Assembly (NCBI GenBank): GCA_945876185.1
Contig: CAMCMZ010000012.1
Span: 1-60,722 of the forward strand
From: Candidatus Kuenenia stuttgartensis
Lineage (GTDB): Bacteria > Planctomycetota > UBA11346
DNA: 60,722 bases
Direction: 5' to 3'
The translations under genes and the position numbers were made by a program. Below the pieces are notes generated by a model. That model saw nothing but the letters and a program-made list of their open reading frames with translations, did no database searches and had not been told where the DNA came from. Below are positions 37,148 to 45,689 of the stretch, piece by piece (position 1 is the first letter of the stretch; each line of letters opens with the position of its first letter).

Positions 37148-38127
37148 TCGCCGCCCTGCTCGGCCGGCATTTCTGGATCCCGGCCTACCTCGCCCTGGCG
37201 CTCGGCCTGTGGCTGCCGGGCGGTGAATTCGCCTGGGCGAAGGCGGTGGTACCGTTCTCCTTGGGCGGAATCCTGTTCTTCACCTGCTTGCGCATCCCCC
37301 TGGCCGAGGTCGCCGGCGGACTGAAAGATGGGCCGCTTCTGATCCGTACCGGCTGGATGGCAGGACTGAAGCTGATCGCGATCCCCGCATTCACCTGGGG
37401 TGTCACCTGGTTCATCGCCCCGGCCTGGGCTCCGGGCATCGCCCTGGTCAGCATGATGCCGGCCGGGCTGTCATCGGTGGCCTTGACGGACCTGCATCGC
37501 GGTGACCGCGTCCAGGCCTTGTTCCTGATCCTGGCCACCAGCCTGCTTGCGCCGCTGACCATCCCCTTGGCGATGTCGGCGGTTCTCATCGGTCAAGCCA
37601 GCCACGGTCAGACCGGATTCGCCCCAGTCATGCCAACTCCAGCCCAGATGGCTGGGCAGACGGTCTATATCCTGATGCTCCTCGCGATCCCGTTTTGCTC
37701 GGCCCAGTGCCTGCGTCAGATCGCGCCGAAGCTGATCGCACGCGGCATGTCCTGGTGGGGTCGGCTCTCCATCCTGTCGCTCATCGTCATGGTGCTGCTC
37801 TGCGGCCTGGGCAATCGCGCGGCGTGGAACGACTGGAGTCCCGTCCGCATGCTCATCCCGCTGGCGCTCACCTGCCTCGCCACCGGGATCAGCTTGGGCC
37901 TGGCGCTCGGACTGCGCCGCTGGTTGCCAGGGTCCACCGTGACCGCCTTTGCTTGCGCCGCACTCTACATGAACAACGGCCTGGCGATCGCCTACGCCAC
38001 GAAGTTCCATCCCTCTCAGGCCGAGATCATCCTGCCCTGCGTGCTGATGCAGGTGCCGATGGTGGCAGCGGTGGTGCTTTGGGGGCGCTGGACGAAGGCC
38101 GAACCGATGGCACCAGTGTCAGCTTGA
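37144..38127 (+). CDS. BASS-family (bile acid:sodium symporter-like) transporter
   Basis: 327 residues, about nine to ten membrane helices. It has BASS-type segments GGILFFTCLRIPLAEV, ALVSMMPAGLSSVALTDL, a broken helix in the middle and NNGLAIAYATKFHPSQAEIILPCVLMQVPMVAAV near the end. The family moves organic acids and vitamins with sodium. The ATG overlaps the ribD stop (ATGA), so it is made with the riboflavin enzymes. A role in moving a riboflavin precursor or product is an inference from position only. Confidence 0.8.
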   Translation: MIAALLGRHFWIPAYLALALGLWLPGGEFAWAKAVVPFSLGGILFFTCLRIPLAEVAGGLKDGPLLIRTGWMAGLKLIAIPAFTWGVTWFIAPAWAPGIALVSMMPAGLSSVALTDLHRGDRVQALFLILATSLLAPLTIPLAMSAVLIGQASHGQTGFAPVMPTPAQMAGQTVYILMLLAIPFCSAQCLRQIAPKLIARGMSWWGRLSILSLIVMVLLCGLGNRAAWNDWSPVRMLIPLALTCLATGISLGLALGLRRWLPGSTVTAFACAALYMNNGLAIAYATKFHPSQAEIILPCVLMQVPMVAAVVLWGRWTKAEPMAPVSA

Positions 38128-38131
38128 AGCC

Positions 38132-38232
38132 AAAATCGCAATTGCACCCCATCTGCTGCGTTGGTCGTCAGTCATTGGGCGCTGCCCAACTCCTTCCTCC
38201 CGCCTTGCATCTGGGGCGCACTTGCGATTTTT
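38132..38232 (+). terminator. Large hairpin with T-run after the riboflavin operon
   Basis: Arm 38132-38151 (AAAATCGCAATTGCACCCCA) pairs with 38212-38231 at 18 of 20 positions. A second perfect hairpin, TTGGGC-GCT-GCCCAA, lies between the arms. A run of T ends the structure. Confidence 0.55.
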
Positions 38233-38420
38233 CCACAAAAATTCTGGGTTTGGGATGATGGGGTCTACATTCGGGGCTGGAGGCCATGGCGATCGCATCA
38301 CCCATTTGGTGATCGAGAGGTTCCCACCACATCACATCCCCGCAACGGTTTGCATATGAAAGCGAGGGTTCATTGCGATGTTTCTGTTGAATCCGCATAT
38401 CGGCGTCGAAACCGGCAGTC

Positions 38421-38462
38421 GTGCCGCGTGCCGCGTGCCGCGTGCCGCGTGCCGCGTGCCGC
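38421..38462. repeat. Heptanucleotide tandem repeat
   Basis: Six copies of GTGCCGC, followed by GGCAC which can pair back with the repeat. It is non-coding if the GH2 gene starts at 38594. Confidence 0.85.
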
Positions 38463-38593
38463 GGCACCTGATGGCGTCTGTCCTTGGTTGCTTCCAGAAA
38501 AGACGACCGGAACGTTCCGATCCTGCGGAGCGTGGCAGCGTGAACTTGGCTGCGCCCCTCGCTGGCCGACCCAACAGCCTGATAGGATCCCCG

Positions 38594-41500
38594 ATGCCTG
38601 AAAACCTGACGATTATCTCCCTCGACGGAATCTGGGGATTCGCCTTGGATCCTGAGCAACGCGGTCTGCCGGAGCGTTGGTTTTCGCGCTCATTGACCGG
38701 CAGCGCCCGCCTGCCGGGGAGCACCGATGAGAACGGCCAGGGCATGCAGCAGACCGAGGATCCCGAACTGTGGGGCGGGCTGACCCGGGCCTGGACCTAT
38801 GAAGGGCAGGCGTGGTACCAGCGGAGCATTTCGATCCCGGCGGATTGGGCGGGTCGGCAGGTGCGGTTGTTTCTCGAACGTTGCCATTGGCTGTCCCGAG
38901 TGTGGATCGATGACCTTGAAATCGGTAGCGATCGCAGCCTGTCGACCCCTCATGTGTATGACGTGGTGGCGCCGCCAGGCGAGCACCGCCTGACCATGCT
39001 GATCGACAACCGCATGCTGGTCGATATCGGCTTGTGGAGCCACAGCATCACCGATTACAGCCAGACCAACTGGAACGGCATCATCGGCCGGGTCGAACTC
39101 CAGGCGCACGCCCCGCTCTGGGCTGAAAAGATCCGCGTCGTCCCTGATTATGACCGGAGGCGGCTGGAGATTTCCGGGCTGATCCGCAATGCGACCGGCC
39201 ACGGCGGCGCTGGCCGCTTGACGGTACGGTTGTGCCGGCATGGTCGAAGCAGGGCCTTGTGCCAGAGCGCGCAGGCAATCCCCGCCCTGGTCGATTCCAC
39301 GCCGTTCCAGTGCGAGGTCGACCTCGCCCAGGTCGAGGTCGAACGCTGGGATGAATGGACCCAGGGCCGGTACGAGATCGTCGTGGCAGTGCATGAGACC
39401 GGACAGCCATCATCGTTTTCCTGCCGGGTCCCCTTCGGCTGGCGCGATCTGCGGGTGGTGGACAAACGCCTGCGCCTGAATGACCGCTGGGTGCTGCTGC
39501 GGGGCACGGTGGAATGCTGCATTTTCCCGCTGACCGGGTATCCGCCGATGACCCTGGCCCCGTGGCGGCGGATCTTCAGGTTGCTGCGTGAACATGGGCT
39601 GAACCATGTCCGCTTCCACAGCTGGTGTCCGCCCGAGGCGGCCTTCATCGCCGCGGATGAACTCGGGCTGCTGCTGCAACCCGAACTGCCCGCCTGGGCT
39701 TGGTGTCGTCCCGGCTCGCCGCTCAGCGAATTCCTGCAATTCGAAGGCCGACGGGTGCTCGATACCTATGGACACCATCCCAGCTTCGCCCTCTTCGCCC
39801 TGGGCAATGAGTTGCCGGGCGACCTGGAGCACATGGAGGCGATGACCAGCGAATTGCGCGAATATGATCAACGGCGTCGCTTGCTGACCTCGCATGCCGG
39901 CTGCCGGTCCCCCATGTCGCAGATGGATTTCTTCGTGAATTCCAATGTCGGGCTGCATTCGGTGCGGATCAGCGGCCGCTTCAACGAGACCGGCCGGACC
40001 AGCGCCAAGCCCGCGGCCTGGACCCCCGGCGACCACCGCGGCCTGAGGCTGGCCAACCAGGCCGGCCGCCACAGCGGCGATGGGACCTCGCGGGATTACC
40101 GTGGGGCGGTGGCGGAATGCCCGGTTCCGCTGGTAGTGCACGAACTGGGCCAGCATGTGGTGCATCCGGATTTCTCCGAGCTCCGCCGCTATACCGGCGT
40201 GCTCAAACCGTTCAGCCTGATCCACTATCATCAGCAATTGCGCCGTAACGGCCTGTGTGGGCGCGGCCTGGGTGGGGGAAAATTGCTGCGCCAATTCCAA
40301 CAGGCGACGGGCCACCTGGCCTGGAAATGTTTTTACAAGGAAGACGTCGAGATCATCCACCGCACTCCGGGGATGGGTGGCTATCAGCTTTTACAGTTGA
40401 ACGATTTCCCCGGTCAGGGCGAATCCCTGGTCGGGGCCTTCGATGCGTTCTGGAACAACAAAGGTTTGTTTTCAGCGGCGGAATACCGGGGATTCGGCGG
40501 CGCGACGGTACCGCTGGCGGCCCTGCCGCGCTTCGTCTGGCGCGCCGACGAGACCCTGACCGCCGCAGTCAGCGTGGCCCATTACGGCGCCGCCGACCTG
40601 CAGGCTGCGACGGTGCACTGGTCGGTGGTCGATAGCGCAACCGGAGCCGAACGCGCTGCGGGCCAGTGGCCGGGCTGCCACCTGCGCCAGGGCGAGGTCA
40701 CGGCGGTCGGCAGCATCGAACTGCCCTTGGCCGGATTGCCCAGCCCGGCTGCGTTCAGCCTCCGCCTGAGCCTCGACGATGGCCGCGAACGCCTTGAGAA
40801 TCAGTGGAGTTTCTGGTCCTACCCGGTTGAGGTGCCAGCCGAGCCGACGGCCGGGATCCTGATCGCCACCCGGGACGACCAGGACCTGCGCACGGCGCTG
40901 GCCGAGGGTCGCAGCGTGCTGCTGACCCTGACCGATCTGCGCTCGTCCGACTACCAGGATCTGATCCGCGCCGTCTTCAGCCCGGTGTTCTGGTCCATCC
41001 GCAACATCCCCACCGTCCACCCCGGCACCATGGGCCTGCTGGCCGACCCCGCCCATCCCGCCTTCGCCGGATTCCCCACCGGGACGGCTGCGGATTTCCA
41101 GTGGATGGAACTGATCAATGGCGCCATCGCCTTCAACCTGCGGCTGCAGGCGCCCGGCCTGCAGCCGCTGGTCCGCTGCATCGATGATTTCCATCGCGGC
41201 AATCCGTTGGCGTACCTGCTTGAGGGCCGGGTCGGCAAGGGGCGGCTGCTGCTGAGCGGCTGCGATCTGGTCCAGGATCTCGACCGGCGTCTGGCGGCCT
41301 GCCGGCTGCGCAACAGCCTTTTGCAGTACATGGCCAGTTCCGCCTTCGACCCGCGCCAGAGCATCGATCTCGATCGGCTGTTCACCCCGCGCGGCATGCG
41401 TTACGCCAAGATCCTCAGCGCTGATGCCGAGAAGCCAGGTCTCGAGGCCTGGCGGATCCTGGATGCCGACTGGTACAGCGGCTGGGAAACGCCGGAAGCC

Positions 41501-41908
41501 GGCCCCGATTATCCACACCAGATCATCATCGACCTCGGGCTGCTGGCCCGGTTCCGCGGCGTGCGCTACGTCCCCTTCCAGCAGAAACCGGTGGAACGCC
41601 ATGGCGTGATCCGCGAATTCGCGATCTTCGCCAGCGACCAGCCGGACACCTGGGGCGAACCAATCATCACTCGCAAGCTGATGCACAGCAGCCGGCTGGT
41701 GCATGACCTCTGGCTCAAACGGCCGATCACCGCCCGGTACCTCAAATTCGTTGCGCTGTCGGGATTCCGCGGGGTCCGCCATGCCGCGGTGGGCGAACTC
41801 GAACTGCTGGAATTCGAACATCTCGCGGCCGGTCCAGACCGGCCAACCACGATGGTCTATGAGGAGGCCGCCCCAGCGGACGATGACCGGTTCGTCGTCG
41901 AACAGTGA
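38594..41908 (+). CDS. GH2-like glycoside hydrolase with C-terminal discoidin-like domain
   Basis: 1104 residues from ATG 38594. The N-terminal jelly roll (ISLDGIWGFALD, AWYQRSISIPADWAGRQVRLFLERCHW) and Ig-like domain match GH2. The barrel has HGLNHVRFHSWCPP and ALGNELPGD, with Glu406 as the expected acid/base. VVHELGQHVVHPDF puts Glu517 as a candidate nucleophile. Residues about 700-940 are beta-rich. Residues about 960-1075 resemble an F5/8 type C carbohydrate-binding domain (HQIIIDLGLLARFRGVRYVP, ARYLKFVAL). No signal peptide is present, so it seems cytoplasmic or needs another route. The sugar specificity is not readable. Confidence 0.85.
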   Translation: MPENLTIISLDGIWGFALDPEQRGLPERWFSRSLTGSARLPGSTDENGQGMQQTEDPELWGGLTRAWTYEGQAWYQRSISIPADWAGRQVRLFLERCHWLSRVWIDDLEIGSDRSLSTPHVYDVVAPPGEHRLTMLIDNRMLVDIGLWSHSITDYSQTNWNGIIGRVELQAHAPLWAEKIRVVPDYDRRRLEISGLIRNATGHGGAGRLTVRLCRHGRSRALCQSAQAIPALVDSTPFQCEVDLAQVEVERWDEWTQGRYEIVVAVHETGQPSSFSCRVPFGWRDLRVVDKRLRLNDRWVLLRGTVECCIFPLTGYPPMTLAPWRRIFRLLREHGLNHVRFHSWCPPEAAFIAADELGLLLQPELPAWAWCRPGSPLSEFLQFEGRRVLDTYGHHPSFALFALGNELPGDLEHMEAMTSELREYDQRRRLLTSHAGCRSPMSQMDFFVNSNVGLHSVRISGRFNETGRTSAKPAAWTPGDHRGLRLANQAGRHSGDGTSRDYRGAVAECPVPLVVHELGQHVVHPDFSELRRYTGVLKPFSLIHYHQQLRRNGLCGRGLGGGKLLRQFQQATGHLAWKCFYKEDVEIIHRTPGMGGYQLLQLNDFPGQGESLVGAFDAFWNNKGLFSAAEYRGFGGATVPLAALPRFVWRADETLTAAVSVAHYGAADLQAATVHWSVVDSATGAERAAGQWPGCHLRQGEVTAVGSIELPLAGLPSPAAFSLRLSLDDGRERLENQWSFWSYPVEVPAEPTAGILIATRDDQDLRTALAEGRSVLLTLTDLRSSDYQDLIRAVFSPVFWSIRNIPTVHPGTMGLLADPAHPAFAGFPTGTAADFQWMELINGAIAFNLRLQAPGLQPLVRCIDDFHRGNPLAYLLEGRVGKGRLLLSGCDLVQDLDRRLAACRLRNSLLQYMASSAFDPRQSIDLDRLFTPRGMRYAKILSADAEKPGLEAWRILDADWYSGWETPEAGPDYPHQIIIDLGLLARFRGVRYVPFQQKPVERHGVIREFAIFASDQPDTWGEPIITRKLMHSSRLVHDLWLKRPITARYLKFVALSGFRGVRHAAVGELELLEFEHLAAGPDRPTTMVYEEAAPADDDRFVVEQ

Positions 41909-41963
41909 GGCCAACGCTCGGGCTGATCTGCGTTCACCTGCACTGACCTGCGCTCACCTGGGC

Positions 41964-44900
41964 TCACCTGCGTAAAGTACGGCCCTCGATCGTGGTGCGC
42001 AGGCGGTTGGCGATCTCCATCGTGGCCGGATCGGTCAGGCAGCGCTGATATTGGACCAGCCGTTCCAGGGCGGCGGCGCGGCCTTCGTGCAGTTCCAGAC
42101 GCATGACCTCGTAGAAGGCGAGGGTCGGAAGGCGTGGCACCCAGGACTCGAGTTTTTCCGACTCAAGGATCTGGTTTCGTTTGAGCACGGCGGCGAGCGT
42201 GGTCCGGTTGGCGACCAGGGGGATGCCGGGGCAGTACTCCTCCAAGGGTTTCGCCGCGGCGAACCGGCCTGGTTCAGCAATCGGGATGCCGATAAAGGTG
42301 AAAGACCACTGCGCCAGGGCGATGAAGGGCAGGGGATCGTGGATATCCGAGAAGCTGATGTCGACGCTTTTGAACAACTTTTCCGGTAGCAGCGGAGCCT
42401 GCTTCCCGAAGCGGCAGCCGAGCAGGCGCACGGTGAAATCATTGCTCAGGCCACCGAGCGGTCGGAGATCGTGGAGGTCGTGATCCTTGAGCGTGATGGT
42501 CTTGTCCCCGGTCAGCAGGGTAAACACGCGGTCGTCGCACGGCTGCCTGGTGATCGTGGCCAGGATCTCACCGATCTGGAAGAATTCCGCCAAGGGGAAC
42601 CCGTCCACCTGCACCTGTTTCAGGTTGCGCAGGTCCGACAACCCGGTCTCGGTGCCCGTGCGCCAGAGCGACAACTGCCCTGGTTCGATCGCCACCAGGT
42701 CGGCACCGGAAATAGATGCGGTAGAATAGGTCACCGTCAGGTTTTGGGGCTTCAGGCCTTTCAAGGCCTTCAGGCTCCCCCGGGGTCGGACGAGGGTGAG
42801 ATCCCTGATCTGGGAACCCACCAGAATGGCGATATCCGCGTCGGTGGCGTAGCTCTTGCCAAAATTGGTCAACGCGATGCCGGAGAAGGATGTGCCCGGG
42901 GGAAGCTGTACCTCGTTCAGGTTGAGGGAGGGAATCTTCAATTCACGCAGCACCGCGGAAGATTCGATGGTGACGGCATAGAGCTTGAGTGATTGCAGGG
43001 GTTTCCCCTTCAGCCAGGTCAGGTCCAGAAGCCTGTTTCCCATCATGCTGATGGTGAGATTTTTTAGTTGCTTGAGGTCGGCAATGGGGGACAGGTCGGG
43101 ACTGAGGCCAGAGATGGACAGATCGTCGAGTGGAAGGCCACGTAGGGGGCCGAGGGATTCCACCGGAAGTTCGGCCATTTCGAGCTGCTTGAGTGGCAGA
43201 CCCACCAGCGGGGAAAGGTCCTTGATCGGAGTTGTGGCCAGCGACAGCCGGACCAGGGGCAGGCCGCGCAGCGCGTCGAGGGTGGTGATCTTCGACATCC
43301 TTTTGAGGTCGAGGTCGGCCACGGGCAGGCCGTCGAGGCACCGCAGGCTCGGCACCAGATCGCTGTGCAAGACGACTTTCAGTGCCCCTGCATCGGTCAT
43401 GGTCAGGCACGGCCCGATCTGGCCGACCGCCATGCCTGCTGCTTTGGCGCAGCGTTCACGATACATATCCAGCCGTTTGCCGCGGTCGGCGAAGAATCCC
43501 CGGGCCGCCCGGTCGAGGCCGCAGCGGGCGAGTTCCTTGGCCAGGTCATCGCGCTGGGGTCCGGTCAGGTCGTTGGCCGTCAGCTTACCGAGCGTGTCCT
43601 GCTCCCCGAGCGCACCCTGCTTTCCAGGTACGGCCGGTTTCCCGGGTGCAGTCTGCTTCCCGAGCGTGGTCGGCTTCCCAGACGCGGTCAGCTTCCCCAG
43701 CGCGGTCAACAGGGGATCAAGGCCCGCCTGGCCGGCGCGGCTGGCGCTGGTGAGGCTGGTCTTGGCCGCGGCCAGATTGCCCTGGAGGAACGCCAATTCC
43801 GCCGCGAGCAGATGCGCCGGCGCCGATTCGGGATTGAAGCGCACCGCCAGTTCGACGAACACAGCGGCCTCATTGAGATCGCCGCGTTCGAGCTGGGCCG
43901 AGGCGCGCGAGATCCACGCCGGGGCGGCCTGGCGCTGGGTTTCAGCGTGTTCGGTCTGGGCCTGGCGCATGCGCAGGTAGGCCACGCCAGAGGCGGTGCC
44001 AAGCACCAACGATACCAGCACCACCGCGACCACCGCAACCCGGGTGATCACGCGCATCCGCGCGATCTGGCGCTCGCGGGTGGCGATCTTCTGTTCCTGC
44101 GCGGCGGCGTCGCCGGCGAGGTCGCCGGCCCTTCTCGCGGACTCGATCTGCTTCCATTCCGTCGCCACGCGTTGGACCTGTCCGGCCTGGGCCGCAGCGA
44201 GGGCAAACGAACCACGCCTGAAGGCGGCCTGGGCGTAGTGCAGGCCGGCCTCCAGCCGGAGCTGCCGCGCATCCGGGCAGCGCGGCCAGATCTCCAGCGC
44301 CTGTTCGGCGAAGGACACCGCGCGGCCCCAGGCCTCAAGATCCTCGCCGGCCTGCTCGGCGAGTTGCTGCCCCTGATCGGCCAGGCGCAGCGCGTCGCGG
44401 TGCCGAAAGTATCGCTTCAGCCTGGCTGCGACCTCTTCGGCTCCGGTTGGACGCTTGGCGCTGTCCGGATTGAGGCAGAGCATGGCCAGTCCAGCAAGTT
44501 CGCGCGGGATGCGGCGATCCGGCGCGCGCTCGGCGGGCGGCACGATGTGGCCCTTGACCGCCTTGTGGATGATCTCGGACACGCTGGTGCCGGCATGCGG
44601 TCGCTGCCCGGTGAGGATCTCATAGAGGATGCAGCCGAGCAGGTACACGTCGCTTGCTGGGCCGATGTGGGCGGGATCCGGCCTGGCCATCTCGGGGGCG
44701 AGGTAGGCCGGCGAACCGGTGATGGTGGTCGTGCTGGCGACCGGCTGGATGCCCGGGATGGCGTGCTCGCCGTAGGTGACCGCGCAGCCCCAATCCATCA
44801 GCAGCACCTCACCATAGTCGCCCACCATGACGTTGGCCGGTTTGAGGTCGCGGTGCAGCACCCCGCGCGAATGGGCAAAGGCCACCGCGTCGATGATCTT

Positions 44901-45437
44901 GCCCAGGATTTCCAGGTGCTCATCCAAGCCGTGTCTGGCGGCGAGTTCCTTTTCAGGTGCGCTGCGCGGGTGCAGCAGCGCATGCCAGGTCACGCCCTCA
45001 ACCCGCTTCATCAGCAGGCGCAGTTCGCCATCGTTGTCGATCAGGTCGATGATCGGCACGATGTGCGGATGTTGCAGCGCCGCCGTGGCCACGGCCTCGG
45101 CATAGAACCCGGCCACGGCTTTCGCATCGGCCTGTCGGCGATGCAGGGTCTTCACTGCCACGATGCGCCCGAACACCCGCTGCACCGCCTCGCGTACCAG
45201 GCCCAGGCCGCCACGGCCGATCTCGTTGCCCAGGGTCAAGCCACCTGGCGGCAGGTGAAATCCACTGGCCGAAGTCCGGCCCAGATCGTCATTGATGGTG
45301 AGAGATCCCGCTTCATTCCCGGTTGGGCCGACGGCTGGCGCGCGGTCCGAGTGCTGGCGCAAGCCCGGTGACGGGGTGCGCACGTAGGGCCTGGCGAGCG
45401 GGGCCGAGCTGCGCGAGGAAGGCAACGGTTCGCTCAT
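41964..45437 (-). CDS. Membrane Ser/Thr protein kinase with leucine-rich-repeat C-terminal domain
   Basis: 1157 residues. The Hanks kinase domain spans about 70-345: GRGGLG loop, VAVKTLH Lys, HRDLKPANVMV catalytic loop, DWG in place of DFG, and YLAPEM. A helical TPR-like region follows, then a membrane helix at about 467-490. Next come another TPR-like part and seven hexapeptide repeats (about 577-619), and then leucine-rich repeats of the LSPLVGLPLKQLEM type (about 690-860). The C-terminal part is presumably outside the cytoplasm and senses or binds partners. This kinase architecture is common in Planctomycetes and relatives. Its substrates are unknown. It is followed on the same strand by unrelated sequence and preceded by a DUF4388 protein. 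Confidence 0.9.
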   Translation of the reverse strand: MSEPLPSSRSSAPLARPYVRTPSPGLRQHSDRAPAVGPTGNEAGSLTINDDLGRTSASGFHLPPGGLTLGNEIGRGGLGLVREAVQRVFGRIVAVKTLHRRQADAKAVAGFYAEAVATAALQHPHIVPIIDLIDNDGELRLLMKRVEGVTWHALLHPRSAPEKELAARHGLDEHLEILGKIIDAVAFAHSRGVLHRDLKPANVMVGDYGEVLLMDWGCAVTYGEHAIPGIQPVASTTTITGSPAYLAPEMARPDPAHIGPASDVYLLGCILYEILTGQRPHAGTSVSEIIHKAVKGHIVPPAERAPDRRIPRELAGLAMLCLNPDSAKRPTGAEEVAARLKRYFRHRDALRLADQGQQLAEQAGEDLEAWGRAVSFAEQALEIWPRCPDARQLRLEAGLHYAQAAFRRGSFALAAAQAGQVQRVATEWKQIESARRAGDLAGDAAAQEQKIATRERQIARMRVITRVAVVAVVLVSLVLGTASGVAYLRMRQAQTEHAETQRQAAPAWISRASAQLERGDLNEAAVFVELAVRFNPESAPAHLLAAELAFLQGNLAAAKTSLTSASRAGQAGLDPLLTALGKLTASGKPTTLGKQTAPGKPAVPGKQGALGEQDTLGKLTANDLTGPQRDDLAKELARCGLDRAARGFFADRGKRLDMYRERCAKAAGMAVGQIGPCLTMTDAGALKVVLHSDLVPSLRCLDGLPVADLDLKRMSKITTLDALRGLPLVRLSLATTPIKDLSPLVGLPLKQLEMAELPVESLGPLRGLPLDDLSISGLSPDLSPIADLKQLKNLTISMMGNRLLDLTWLKGKPLQSLKLYAVTIESSAVLRELKIPSLNLNEVQLPPGTSFSGIALTNFGKSYATDADIAILVGSQIRDLTLVRPRGSLKALKGLKPQNLTVTYSTASISGADLVAIEPGQLSLWRTGTETGLSDLRNLKQVQVDGFPLAEFFQIGEILATITRQPCDDRVFTLLTGDKTITLKDHDLHDLRPLGGLSNDFTVRLLGCRFGKQAPLLPEKLFKSVDISFSDIHDPLPFIALAQWSFTFIGIPIAEPGRFAAAKPLEEYCPGIPLVANRTTLAAVLKRNQILESEKLESWVPRLPTLAFYEVMRLELHEGRAAALERLVQYQRCLTDPATMEIANRLRTTIEGRTLRR
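43581..43706 (-). repeat. 18 bp tandem repeat inside the kinase gene
   Basis: Seven degenerate 18 bp units encode hexapeptides of the form x-G-K-[LPQ]-x-x, linking the helical region to the leucine-rich repeats. Confidence 0.8.
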
Positions 45438-45689
45438 GTCCTCTCCGTGCTCGTGGTTGCACCGGTCCCGGAAAACCCGGTGAACCGCGGGAAATCATAC
45501 CCTGGAAATGCGTTGGCTGCGACCGGTCGCCTGATGGTGATACACCGGCAGCAGGTTGGCGTTGAGCGGTTCCGGGCACCGGCTGCACGCTACCTGATGG
45601 GAGTCATGTGGAGGCGAACCGCGGGATTCAGGATCACCCGAACCGCCGGCGTGTTCCGCGGAAGGCGCCGACGATGCTGTGGTCGGGCG

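Larger units (their letters stand above)
38128..38593. other. Gene-free spacer with a long inverted repeat and a heptanucleotide array
   Basis: 466 bp. The first 105 bp contain a large imperfect hairpin (38132-38231) ending in TTTTT, a likely terminator of the rib operon. Further on is a 7 bp tandem array (38421-38462). The GH2 frame is open through the last 215 bp, but the N-terminal homology begins only after ATG 38594. No tRNA or known riboswitch is seen. Confidence 0.5.

Noticed and set aside
43365-45371. 668-residue open frame antisense to the Ser/Thr kinase
   Set aside because: The minus-strand frame has all kinase motifs. The plus-strand frame is rich in His/Gly/Arg shadow composition.
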